A program made the translations under genes and the position numbers. Below, one piece after another: positions 46,115 through 57,928 of a stretch of DNA of 64,000 bases. Source of the stretch: Rutstroemia sp. NJR-2017a BVV2 (Eukaryota > Ascomycota > Leotiomycetes > Helotiales > Rutstroemiaceae); contig NJPS01000076.1 in the NCBI GenBank assembly GCA_002946415.1, positions 1,054,001 to 1,118,000 of the forward strand. Reading direction: 5' to 3'. Within the stretch, counting starts at the first letter, position 1, and the number at the start of each line of letters is the position of its first letter. The notes under the pieces are model-generated. The model searched no databases, was not told the DNA's origin, and worked only from the letters and a program-made list of their open reading frames with translations.

Positions 46115-47095
46115 TGATCGGTTGCTCTGTGAAGAAGTCGTGAGGCATAAGTTGAACTTTTCCTTGGAGATCTTCCGGAACAGAAGCTGCTTCCACGACT
46201 GCCGGAAGATCTTGGCAGATGCATTTCATATTGGGGAAGTTCCGGGCGAGATCGAAACACATGGTACCTTGACTTCCACCTAGTTCCACGACTGTGCCGT
46301 CACTAATGGATTGCCAATCGTAATACTTGACCAACCCAGCTCTTCAAATGCACCGCCATTATGCGTAAACATCATGACTTCATCGAAGCGGTTTGACCGT
46401 ACAGAATCTTTCTAGAGTCCTTCGAAATATGCATCGGTTATACCACTGGCAAGATTATACCCTGTCTCATCTGGTTCGATAGAACCAGGCCATTTCGCCA
46501 TTACATCGACTACCCTAGAGCTGCCCAGCCAAATTTCCTCGGTTAGAAGATCCAAATAGGAACTCAGGAGGGGAGTGTTAGCTATAGCCCTTGAGATAGC
46601 TGTATTAGCCACTACATCCGGGCGTGGTTCAGAGAATATACGTTGTGTCATAGCCCTACGAAGGATACGTTCTGTATCTGAAAAATCCATTGCTATCTTG
46701 CGAGAGATATCGGCAAAGGTGGTTGCTTCATCGATCTGGAATTTGGTGGCGATATCATGTCGATAGATAGAATGGAGAGCAGGAAGAATAGTCGTCTGTT
46801 ATCACGTTAGAATAGTGTTCCTTTTCAAGTGTTGGATACAATTTATGTATCCGATATATACATGGGTAGCAGTCAAAAATGCTGTCGGACCTAGTGCAAG
46901 AACGTTCAACTCTTCTGTCGCTTCCACGATTGCCTGTTTTGCAGCCATGATCTCAGTTGGAAGATCTTTGGGTTCGACATAATCTTTCTTGAACGAGGGG
47001 CTAGGTATTCCATGACTTTCGAGATACTTGGCAACCATAGCTGTGTTTTTGGAGATATTCGAAGCCAACTCTACAATTCGACTTTGTTCGAACAT

Positions 47096-48566
47096 TTTCA
47101 GCGGGTAGTTTATCGTGTTGCTGCGTGTGGAATCTAGAATTATCTCTTTCGAAGACTTCGAATGTCCTTGATCGGACGGTTGCGCAAACTATCGGTAGCA
47201 GAGCATATGCATATATGTTCTTCCTCCTGCCCAGATGAATATGAAAATCAAGTTTTTCATGTTGATTCATTCTGTCAAGGCAATGCGTTGGAAAAGTTTC
47301 GATTGCAATAGGTCAATGTTACGATATAATGCGCCCTGGGGGCACGAAATATTGAATACTTGCATACCAACTGTTCTTACCATGCATTTAAGGCTTCCCC
47401 TGGAACCAAAAACATACATCAAGAAAGATGAAATGCTTGTTGAACATGCGATATTTGCCGAATGTGTAGTAAGGATGCACGAGATCTGGAACCTCCAAAT
47501 GCTCGGAGGTTCCAATACCAACGATTCGGCTGACAGACTCCAAGCTGTGTCGTTTCCGCTGCTGTTCGGTTTTACTATGTCAATTCCTCCAACTTATCGA
47601 GGGTTAGGTAAGTCCCAAGTTCACAAGTAAGTGGCTTCAAGCCAACCAAGACCGTCTTGACGTTTGCTCACATCTCCATTTTAGGGATCATAGACAACAA
47701 CTATATCTAGATGGAGAGAGGACGTTGCAGCTCTACTGTCACCACATGCCTTTCAACATTCGGTCCTCTACTCCAGAGTGGCCCCGAGTCGATAGTCAAC
47801 GGTGTTCGTTCGATGCTATCTCGACAGAGTGGTGGATCAGCTTCGCAAGACTGGGGCACAAGCTTCCTAATATCCGAAAAAATATGCAGAACTCTCAACA
47901 TAGCCAGAGCTCCTTAACGAGAAAGAACTAGTTTCACTCTGAGATAAATAATACTACAGATATTGCGGCTTCAAAGGAGCTAACTGCTCTCAATCCTCAG
48001 GAATTACATGGTATCAGGTTGGAGGGAAGCTTTGCCACAAATAACAGGGAAAGAGGCAACCTGCGAGTTCGAGACCGGTTTGTAGTACTGTATGGTTTCT
48101 ATCCAAGATTTGTCGACCGCATTCGTTCAGTGATACGATGATTGATATTGATATGGTAATCTTTTCATGCGAGCGAACTGGAAATGTATGGAATAGATTT
48201 TCCCAGACGCTAGCGTGGAGGGTAAGTTAGTATTATTCAATCTTCAATACAGTTCTAAATATCACATACCAAATAATAGGATATCTAGAGTGCATTAAAA
48301 ACTTTTGCAATGGCTCAACTTCTTATCAAAGGTCATGTAGCATCCAAAGGCTGTGCTTATGTACGATGGTTCAATCGGGTCTTGGACTTCGGTAACACAA
48401 CCGCTCAACCCCGTGACCGAACAGGAGTTTTGACATAAATTGGTTTCTTTAGAAACATAAAAGCCTTGATTTTACCTCCCAAACTGTGGCGGTATATAGC
48501 GATCCTTCAGTGCGAAAAATAACCATTCATTAGAGCGCAACTTCGACATTCAACTTCCCGACCAAG
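47096..48566. other. Intergenic region
   Basis: No recognisable gene. Open frames at 47235-47630 and 47700-47931 have protein-like stretches and a possible intron between them (gtaagtgg ... ttttag), but no motif I can name. They may be remnants. Confidence 0.35.
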
Positions 48567-49994
48567 ATGCCACCAGAATACCCACCGCAGGATAAATGGG
48601 ACGAGCAGACTGCCAAACTTATAAACAAAGTTCGTAAAACTATGTATATGGAGCCTCCTCCTACAATATCTGCATTCCAAGCCCGAAGCGCCAAATACAC
48701 TGTGAAAAATGGCACCAATTCGATCTGGGCCCACCAAGATATATTCTCTTCGCCAACTGAAATGGAGACTATTCGAGAGGCTGTTTTCGATGTCATTGAT
48801 GATCTCGGAATCATCGAGTACGAGAAACCATCGTGGACAGATGTTCCTGCTGAGTGGGTCACATACAGCACGAAGATGAGTACCGAAGCTCTAAAGGAGG
48901 GGGCTTCGAGGAAAGAACGATATCAGAAGTTGATCCAAACTGCCACAAGCCCAGTGATAGTCATGTATGCTCACGGTGGTTCATTCTTGTAGGTGTATCT
49001 AATCCACCCTGATACGTGTTTATAACATTATTCCAGGCAAGGAAGTGCCCAGAAATACCGTGATGCAGCGGGTCATCTGGCCAGGGAGACAGGAGGCGTC
49101 TGTCTTTCTATCAATTATCGCCTCTCTCCCCAACACGTCTTCCCTGCCGCATTGCTAGATTTGATTCTAGTTTACATGTCTCTCCAGTTTCCGAACGCGG
49201 ATGCTCTTCACTCCCCGATCTCTGCTTCTCGAATCGTCCTAGCTGGAGATAGTGCTGGTGCTAATCTCATGTTCGGGCTCCTCAAGGTGTTGCTTTGCAT
49301 TCAATCTGCTAAGAGACCAATTATATTTCGCGGGAAAACGGTCTCGATGGGTTGTCCAGCTGCGATCGGATGCTTGTCTCTAGTGGCAGACCAGTCATTC
49401 GCTTTGCCCTCTCATAATTTAAATGCAAAGTACGATGTACTTGGTTACCGCACCCCATGGTCCGATCCTAACTACCCTGCCTGCGACGTATGGCCATCGA
49501 GTCCTCCGCGTGCGAATATGTACTGCCACGGACTTTCCAATAGTCATCCACTTGTGAGTCCTACTATGTCTGGGTCGTGGAAAGCAAGTCCGCCAATGTG
49601 GCTCGCTTATGGCGAAGAGAAGATGATCGATAGCGGAAAGATAATCGCGCAACAAGCGGTTGCTGATGGCGTGGTGGTGAGTTGGAACTTCTATGAAGCA
49701 ATGCCGCACTGCTTTCCCCTAATTATAGGACTTGGAGGTGTGAAGCATATGCAAGAGTTTTGGAACGGGTGGGGGACATTCTTGAAGTTAGCTGTTACGG
49801 AGCCTGAGAAGTTGAAAAGCGATGGAGTTTACGTACCTTACGGCCATAATAAAGAGAAGTATCATAGTGATATAAGGGAAATGATCACCATCCCCAATCT
49901 GGATATCTCTACGGCTAGAGGGATGATAGAGCGGGAGACGAAAGAATTCCAAAAATGGTTTGAGGCTGCGTGCAAGGAGAAAGCAAAACTTTGA
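48567..49994 (+). CDS. Alpha/beta hydrolase, hormone-sensitive lipase type
   Basis: Two exons, 48567-48988 and 49037-49994, give 459 residues. The oxyanion-hole motif is YAHGGSF, just at the exon 1 end, joined to LQGSAQKYR. The nucleophile elbow is LAGDSAGANL (Ser in GDSAG). The likely acid is the Asp in GEEKMIDSGK, and the His is in EAMPHCFP. These are the HSL-family triad positions in order. INYRLSPQHVFPAAL is also classical. No signal peptide is seen, so it is probably intracellular. Such enzymes cleave small esters or lactones; the substrate is unknown. It sits 1.5 kb from the methyltransferase pseudogene, which may be a relic of a former metabolite cluster, but that is speculation. Confidence 0.88.
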
Positions 49995-51544
49995 TAGTAT
50001 ATACACATAATGATGTGTTAAATTGATGGTGCGTTCTGAAACATCGAAGACACAGATGAAGAGTACTAAACAAACTGTGATAACACTTAATTTGATGGAA
50101 TTTACATTATTCCTGAGAACAGCAACGAGAAGGTAGCGATTATATCAGCAACTATATTTTTTCAACCCATTTCCAACTCCATTTTCTCCAGTTGCAACAC
50201 TTGAGCTTCTATTTGACCTCCAGCCCGTACCTTTCATCTCGGCTCCTGGTGTCCTGCGTAAAGTATGTGCCTGCTACCTCTATGCACGACTGAAGAATAG
50301 TATGACCGAAAATACGATATCCAAGGTAAACTACCGTGATGGAAGGGCTCAGTAGGCTGTGCGGAGCGGATACAGTCCAGCCTGCCTCACTCCTAATGAC
50401 TAGCGAGCGAAGGACCCAGGGCATCGTGCATTGGATGCATCGGAGACGCTTATTCATAATCTGGGAGGATTCGAGGAAGAGTAAAGCTGGTAAAGCTGTA
50501 GGTAGAGCTGGAAAGAGCGTAGATGCTGATATTGGTGCTGAACCAAACCAGGGCACTCAATTGCCTCTCACCATGGAACAGTTAGTGCTGGTTGATTATT
50601 GGTTACTTATTATTATCCTCCAGGTGGGGGATGGTTTGATCTATACAGACCTCCTCTCCTGTACTAACTACACATTTGGGCATCTCTGATGGACGTTGCT
50701 GTGGTAGCGAAGCTCCCTCGTAGATAGTAGTGAATATCTCTCAGGAGATGAGGAAACTGGAGTTTGGCTTTCAAATGTAGGCCTCGGTAGATGGAGACTT
50801 CTTTGGAGCAGATTGTTGCCGAACAGAGTCCGGAAACTGTGCCATTAGAGAACACTTGTCATCTAGAGTCAACAGCAACTTCATCTCCGCAGTAGCAGCA
50901 TACTGCTGGAGTAAAGCCCCAGTGGCCTTTTGGTTCGTCACAGTAGAATACCAGGAGTCCATGGCTGATCTGTGGAATAATGTGAGATGTTCGTTGGTTT
51001 TTAAGTACCCAGTAGATATGTAAAAAGGATTGATCATGGCTGAAGGAAGATTGATATTGTTTCATCGAGTTGGATAAGTTGGACTCCTCACCACAATCGC
51101 AAGCAGAGGTAAAGGCTCGGCACTGTACACGGAAATGTATACCTGTCCATGGGATGTCTTCATGCATACACAGATTGATGAGAGTATCTAAACAGATGCA
51201 CGTATTTTATTTATAACGATATCATGAGAAACAGACATTCAACCTAGAAACCAGATGTTATGTCGACGTCCAGGTTGAGGCTAAAACAGCGGGGCCGTCA
51301 TGTGACTATTGCGTTTTAGCGTGTTTTATCCTTGTTTACTTTTGGACCTCGAATGTCAACAAACTGAACAAACGCATGATTTCATACCCAAGATCAAGAC
51401 TTATCCACATTTCAATTCCATCCATCAACGAATGGTGGCTTACATTACCTTGACATAGGAATTGGTGATCTAGATCTTTTTGAATCAATCCATTCTTGCT
51501 CCTCATCAATATTCATCATCGCATTTGAAGTGCTTCCAAGCATA
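49995..51544. other. Intergenic region
   Basis: No gene recognised. Frames on both strands are short and lack motifs. Confidence 0.45.
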
Positions 51545-53683
51545 ATGTCGCCTCCGCGTCGCAGGTCTTCTAGACTGCGTACCCCAGCCAAAGTAAGTAT
51601 ATCAGACCCCGGCTATTAATTCGATGAGGTCTAGATAGAATACTTATGTTAATTCTTAGGCGCACCAAGAAGCCGCACCTCGTCTCACAGCTCTCGCTGA
51701 GCATGATGAGACTCCTACCGAAGAAAAGCAACCGAGCATTCCGACTATGGCCACTTTGCAAGTACAAACCCCTCAGACGCCAGCGACTGGAGGCCGTATC
51801 AAGCCCCCTCTAGAAGAGATGCACCCATCTATGACACACAGGTCTACTACTCAAAAGCCAGACTCTGGACTTCGACATGGGTTTAAAGATATTGAAGCTA
51901 AAGGCGGTGATCAACCTTCCGGTGTCCAACAACAAACCCCTTCGAAAATTGGCATCAGTTCTCCAACTTTTGACTTCAAGTTCGCGCGCCCTGCCCCAAT
52001 GCTCGGACCTGAGGCTCAACGTATGATGGACGAGTTGCGTGAGGAAGCGCTTCGCATCAAGGCCAAGCTTGCTGCCGAACGAGAAGAAGAACAGAGAAAG
52101 GCAGATGCAGCTGGTAGTAGCCATATGGGAGGACGCAAAATTGCGCAAGCAAAAGGCAAAGCGAACAGATACAGCGAAGTTCACATGGCCGAGTAAGTAG
52201 AGTCTTCTTATAAAACCGGAATTCCGAACATAGATCTGCCAAGATTCAGAAAACAAGGCTAACTCACTGCAGGTTCAAAAAAATGGATTCGATCGCCAAT
52301 CACCCTTCTGCTTTTCGCGCTCAACCGGGTAGAATCACGCCAGCTACTTCATCTCTGAAACGAACGCAATCGAGAGCGCAGCTTGGTGAGAGAGAAGATA
52401 GCCAAGGCTCATCACGAGGAGCTAGCACTGAGAGTGACCGACTTGAAAATAGTGCCCCCGCAAAGCGTGCTCGTCAACGTGTTACCGATGATACTTCCTC
52501 AGCCAGACCTGCATCCCGTGGAAACACTACCACTGCAGCAGCAGGACCTTCAACTCCTCGTTCTAAATCTGCTAGTGTTCTTGCATCTCTAACTACTCCT
52601 ACACAAGCATCATTGGCTCGCACCACAAGCGTCAAGCATCCTGCCACTCAAATACCTACTTTGTCAAAATCGCCTTCAAAGCCCAATCCGAAAAGTACTC
52701 CTCGTGGATTGACAAAAGCTGCCACGATGAACAACATTGCTGGTTCTATGACCGCACCTAGCAAGGTTACATTGCGCACGCCAAGTAAGTTTGATAGGAT
52801 CAAGTCCATTCTTCGGCATCCAAGCTTCAGCACAAAGAAGGCAAGCAAGCCATCCACTATACCTTCTTTGGCAATGAGCGCAAGCCAGTCAAACGTCGAA
52901 AAGGCCCTTCCATCTGTTCCTACAACACCTATCGGTGTTGGTCGTGTAAAGAGTGTGAAACGTGTTGAATTCACTCCTGATACTAGGGACGGCCATGCGA
53001 CTTCTGTTCCACCATCACCTTCTCCGGTCAAGTCTGCCATCCCTCGCTCAACTTCTAAGAGCAGCCTAAAGGCCACCTCGGCATTTCCACCACGCAAACC
53101 TGCTTCCTCGCATGGCCAAGCTAGAGCGCAGGATAACGGTGAGAGTTCTGGTGCAGTAGAATACCCTTCGCTTGCTGGAGTTAGACCTCTTCCCGAACCT
53201 CCTCTCCAGACTGCTCCTGCATTTCCTCCTCCTTCAGTCCCTGGTACGTTTACATTTCGTAGTGACCATACCATCAGCTTCGGTAAATCTCCAGAAGGTT
53301 TTGGCTCCTCCCCACACCAGGCTACCGTTCGTCAAGTACGACGAAGTATATTCCCAGGATCTATGCCAGGCAGCTTCCCCGATAGCAACAAGGAGAACGT
53401 CGAGGCTGTCCCTAAAGGCTTTAATAAGGCTGTTGTTGAACGAGCGGATATTCCCACCGTTCCTCATGGCATGTCGAACAAGAAGCGTCGCCGCATTGAG
53501 TCCGACGACGAGGAAGACAGATCGCCAAAGAAGCAGAAGTCTCAGGTCCCTGAAGGTGAAATGCTGATGGCACCACGTCTTCATGCCCAGAATGATGCTG
53601 CGATTCCCAAGAGCCCAGCTAAGAAGAGAGGTTTAACCTTGAGTCGTCTTAATATGCTTGCACGACCCAAGAACCGAAAATAA
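51545..53683 (+). CDS. Conserved disordered nuclear-type protein
   Basis: Three exons, 51545-51592, 51660-52192 and 52273-53683, give 663 residues. The start MSPPRRRSSRLRTPAK is basic. A charged helix follows (EAQRMMDELREEALRIKAKL), likely a coiled coil near residues 165-200, then HMAEFKKMDSIANHPSAF joined across intron 2. The rest is Ser/Pro/Thr/Lys-rich and disordered. It contains TPxR-like and SPxK phosphorylation-type sites, a nuclear localisation-like NKKRRRIESDDEE, and a TFTFRSDHTISFG box. Composition suggests a cell-cycle or chromatin-linked protein that is a kinase target. I do not recognise a named family. Confidence 0.75.
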
Positions 53684-54294
53684 AGGGACATACGTACAAT
53701 GGCACTTGACCATTTATTCTAGTTGATATATTCATACATTCTTTGTATGCCCAGGATTGTTTCTATTTGCTTCTGGAGTTTGTTGGTGGCGTTGAGATGG
53801 AATATTTGTGCATATCGTGAGTTGGTTGGTATGCGGCATCTACTCATGTTTTCTGAGATAGGACCTGGAGTTTCTAGGATAACTTTAGAGGTATTCCGCA
53901 AGATGAGCTTTATTGAGGGTATCCATTCATGTTGTTGGAGTCAAGGGATTTTTCATAAGGTCGTTGTTTCTGTACTTAGTCATTCCCAGCTTGCTCCTTC
54001 CTAATTAATGAGAAATGAAAAAAGTCGTTTATGTTAGATATCCATCTCAAGCAGCGAATAACTTTGCAGTTTTATTCTCCATCTTAAGCATACCTAACAA
54101 TATGGAGGCCGCGTCAATCAGTGCCAGCTGAGACACCATCCTGGCACCGTCTACATTCATTTAATCAAGTCGCTTCGTATCGATTATCTGTTCAACACCG
54201 TTTTTATAATTATACAGTATAAATATACTCTTACATTCGTTCTCAACATTCATTATAGACAAGCGGCTTTAAATTGCAACATCAAACTGATCAG
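53684..54294. other. Intergenic region
   Basis: 3' side of the preceding gene and promoter of the LIM gene. No gene seen. Confidence 0.5.
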
Positions 54295-56379
54295 ATGGTC
54301 AATTACCATAACCACAAGACAATGTCCAACCGTCAAGGAACTCCTCGTCCACCAATCTCCTCTTTAATCCTCACCCGTCCCCGCAACCATACCGTCGCAG
54401 CCAGCATCCCTTCGACATCCCTCGCAGCAACTTTTCCCCTCTCCTCGCGTCCTTCTCTCCCGCCAAAAGCCACCTCTGTGCCCACTTTGACTCCGACCAA
54501 AACGACGATTACTCGTTCCCCAACCTCAAGCAAGAAAACCTCTGGACCATCATTCATCTGCACTATTTGCTGGCAGCCGCAACATCCTCCTGCCCTTCCC
54601 AAACTGCTCGGCTCCTCTAGCCGCATCGTCTGCGTGGCCTGTTGGCGTGCTGTGCTCGATCTGAGCATATGTTGGGTTTGCGGCGAGTGTATTGTGCGCG
54701 GCGACGAGGTGGTTAGTTTAGGGTGGTGTTTTTGGCATCGTGGATGCTTCGGGTGTTTACTGTGCGGGGTAGGATTGGGAAACGTGGATACGTGGGCTAT
54801 AGGTGGAGGAGAGGAGGAACATGGGAAGGGGACGGAATTAGATAAAATCCCGCTTTGCGAGTGGTGTGAGGTGGAGACGAGGGATAAGGGGTATGGGGAG
54901 AAGAAGGTGTTGGAAAGAGGACTGGAGAATGTTTCGAGGTATGATGGGGGATTGACGAGGTGCAGATTGCAAAGGTTGGATGAAGATAGACTGGGGTGTG
55001 AGAGAAGGGAGAAAAGAGAGGGGAAGAGAAAGGATGTTGTCGTGGGGGGGCTAGATGGCGAGGAGATGCCTGGTGCAGATTCACAAAGTTCGTCTGATAG
55101 GTCGAGAAGGTTGACAGCGATTAACGAAAGGAATATCAGGAAGCTGATCAAAGAATCGTCTACGCATCAGGTATGCAATCCTCTATTCTCAGCAGACATG
55201 ATATGCTGACAATTGTAGGAGGAATTCCCTCTTCTCAACGATGCAGCAGATATGGGATTATCGGAAGACAGCAACCCAGATGAAGATGAGCATTCGCATA
55301 GTGACCGTGAGGCTGCGGATTTCGGACAAGAGGAAGCGGAAGCCAGTAATTTGGATGTCTATGTTTCAATTTTTGATCCCACTGGACCGGCTTTTGCTCC
55401 AAGCAAGACAAAACCACTACCAAAATGGATGTCATTGCTTCCGAACAATGTACATCGAGAAAGAGATCAGCAACGAAAGGCCAGTATCGCAGAATCTCGA
55501 GCGACATATCCAGCAGCTTTTGCTGGACTACAGATTGATCATACTGAGGACTGTATAGGTAGCCACACTTTTGCTACATTTTGTCTTTCGGCAGAGGAGG
55601 TAACTCCTAAGCCAACGAGAAAACCATCAGCAGCTGGTGGCTTAACTCCGGGACGTTCAAGATTAACTTCGTTTTCAGACATGACTGATGATGCAACAAG
55701 GCTTCCTCTGACTTTAGATGCGCCGTCTCCAGAAGGATTTACGAGACGAAATCGGAGCAGTAGACCTCGTTCAGTCTCCATTGAGATTGGTGCTTCGAAG
55801 GAACATAGTCATAGACACTCCGCCTACCGCAAACATCGTCGCTCTAATACCATTGAGCCTGCGCAGGTTGATAGCCAAGATTACCACCATAAAGAACTCT
55901 ACGAACGTCAACCAACACCCTATCCCCGAACCAATCCCCTAAATAGTACGATCGTATCCACCGATGCTGCACAATTCTTGGGATCACGCAAAAGTTCTTG
56001 CTGCGAACTTGGGGCGTCCCTCGAAAGCCCCTCTCCACAGACGTCTTCCTCAACCTTTGAGAGTTTCCCCAACCCCTCCAAGATAAACAAGAATCCTATC
56101 GCGACTTCAATTTTCAATACGAGTTCCGAGTATCTTGATAGATACAAGCCGATTTCGTCCATGCTGCCAAAATCCTATAAGATGGAAAGGCAACCGGAAC
56201 CGATTATTGAGAAGATTAGGAGGCAGAGAGTCGGCACAGCTAATGCAAGTGAGATTGCGAGCGAGATGGGAAAGAAGAGGAAGGAGAGAAGTCAGACGGA
56301 GGGAGCGGGAAAGGGAAAGGGCCCGTGGAAAGGGAAAGGGCCCGTGGAAAGGGAAAGAGGTGGTGAGATTGGGGGATGA
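54295..56379 (+). CDS. LIM-domain protein with altered C-terminus
   Basis: Two exons, 54295-55170 and 55219-56379, give 678 residues. Zinc ligands of a LIM domain are visible: CWVCGEC, then WHRGCFGCLLC (HX2CX2CX2C), then PLCEWC. A CTICW/CVACW pair precedes them and could form part of another zinc site. The rest is Ser/Pro-rich and charged, probably disordered. LIM proteins act as protein adaptors; the partner is unknown. The frame ends GPVERERGGEIGG within a 19-bp tandem repeat. In another frame, reading through after dropping one repeat unit, the sequence would continue with a charged helix ending LKKELRNLFCEE at 56447-56449. The present end may therefore be a frameshift. Start choices are ATG 54295 or 54322. 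Confidence 0.75.
56309..56357. repeat. 19-bp tandem repeat in the LIM gene
   Basis: A purine-rich unit, aaagggaaagggcccgtgg (19 bp), occurs twice head to tail, followed by a partial third copy. Since 19 is not a multiple of three, copy-number change moves the frame. Seen directly. Confidence 0.85.
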
Positions 56380-56870
56380 GGAGTTTGGGTTGGATCCGAA
56401 GAGGGAGGATTTGAAGAAGGAATTGAGGAACTTGTTCTGTGAAGAATGAGATGTTTCAGAGCAATACAGAGGTTTGAGATGAGGGCGTCAGACCTTGGAG
56501 ATCGTGGGCAAATGGGCCGGGTATAAGAAGCAGACAAGATGTGAATGATGAACAGACAGAAAGAAAATCCTATAATTACACGAGTCTTGGACAAACTAAT
56601 TTGCGCTTGCAAACTCTTAGGTTTCAAGTGTGTGAAGGAAATTCATGCATCATTTCCACAATGCCCACATACATTCTGTAAGAAAACTCGTTGCTTGGAA
56701 GGAGCTTCTCGACGTCGTTTTGAAATACCTCTGAACAAGGCTATCGTTGGGATTATTACCTAATCAAGGCTGGAAGCGAGGCTGTTCCTTTATTCCTCTC
56801 TCTCCATGTTACCACCACATATTTACATCAACCATTTAGCCATTGTATTGCGTACCACGCTATCAAAGGA
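56380..56870. other. Intergenic region including the out-of-frame LIM tail
   Basis: 56380-56449 carries the charged, out-of-frame extension of the LIM gene. After that no gene is seen up to the Med10 start. Confidence 0.4.
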
Positions 56871-57408
56871 ATGGCGCCAGTTAATAACGCGGATCACAAT
56901 GCCGTTGAACGTAAGTCTTTGCGCTTCTCATCCCTCCGCTCCTAACTTCGAGGTCTCAATCTAACAAATCACCATGGAAGACTCCATCAAGAATGTAATT
57001 CAAGACCTTTACGAAATCCTTGTCCAAATCTCCTCATACGACATCTCTGGTCGTCCCTCCCGCGATATTCTCGAAGCCTCCATTCTTCGACTCTCCTCCT
57101 CCCTACAGTCTGTCCATCGTCTTACACAAGACGAAAACCGACTGCCGATTATCCCGCCAGAGCTCATTCAGTATGTAGACAATGGACGTAATCCGGATAT
57201 CTACACGAGAGAATTTGTGGAGTTGGCGCGCAAGGGCAATCAGACGATGAAGGGGAAGATGGAGGCGTTTGCGAGTTTTAGAGATATTTTGGCGGGGGAG
57301 ATGGAGAGGGCGATGCCGGAGTTGGGGGAGGATGTTAAGGGTGTGCTGGAGGCGACGGGGGGGAAGAGGGATGCTGGGAAGGAGGTGGGAGGGGGGAATA
57401 AGAAGTAG
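56871..57408 (+). CDS. MED10: Mediator subunit 10 (Med10/Nut2)
   Basis: Two exons, 56871-56910 and 56981-57408, give 155 residues. The N-terminus MAPVNNADHNAVE and the core NVIQDLYEILVQ, PPELIQYV, NGRNPDIYTREFVELA and RKGNQTMKGK are the family hallmarks. Med10 lies in the middle module of Mediator, which links activators to RNA polymerase II. The intron ends accatggaag. It contains an in-frame ATG (56974) seven bases before the acceptor, so an unspliced transcript could make a 144-residue protein with a slightly different N-terminus. The C-terminal tail is Gly/Lys-rich and looks disordered. Confidence 0.92.
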
Positions 57409-57928
57409 AGAGACAGATCTGGGATCGGCGAGGTTGGGTAGAATGGAGGACGGTCGCGCAGCGGAGGTGTGTATAAGCTTAAATTGGGAATGAGTTCTCA
57501 CTCAGGACGTTCTGGCGTTAAAGGTATACTGGTTGACAATTCATAAATGAGCTGGAGGCTTGAGGGTTGATAGAGAGTGCTGAAACGCATTGCTGGCTAG
57601 TTTATAACAATTCGCGGTTCAGAGGACGCGAGAATATCGACAATCACCTCAATAATTATCTCAAGAACTCCACACCGTATTCGGGCGTCTTTTCTGACCA
57701 TGAATTCGAGATAGTGTTTGTCCAGAGAAATAGAAGAATGAGCGCATACTACGTCGAGAGAGCTCTATTCCCGGTCCCGAAATGCGAAGAGAAGCTCCGC
57801 AGAGTCGGCGTCTATATTTCTGCCGCGCCGACACTTTTTTGTTCTTCCTACTCAGCACATACTTCATACCTTACTAAATACAAGCTTTCTAGACTCATAT
57901 CTCTTTATCTATACTTGTCAAGTCTGAA
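57409..57928. other. Intergenic region
   Basis: 520 bp between co-oriented genes. It holds the Med10 3' side and the Efm4 promoter. No gene seen. Confidence 0.5.

Larger units (their letters stand above)
45296..47095 (-). pseudogene. SAM-dependent O-methyltransferase pseudogene (fungal COMT-like type)
   Basis: The remnant runs from ATG 47095 to TGA 45296. It has the full layout of fungal secondary-metabolite O-methyltransferases: an N-terminal dimerisation part, the SAM motif VVELGGSQG near 46280, a FRWIFHDWSD catalytic-His region near 45690, and a C-terminal NGKERSEAEW segment. Two introns look normal: 46863-46802 approximately, and 45539-45490 approximately. Three lesions are visible. There is an in-frame TAG at 46412-46414 inside conserved sequence, and a one-base frame shift near 46327-46343 just before VKYYDWQSI. 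A 392-bp LTR-type element at 45718-46109 interrupts the region just upstream of FRWIFHDW; its removal with one target copy restores the frame there. Methylated product unknown. Confidence 0.85.
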
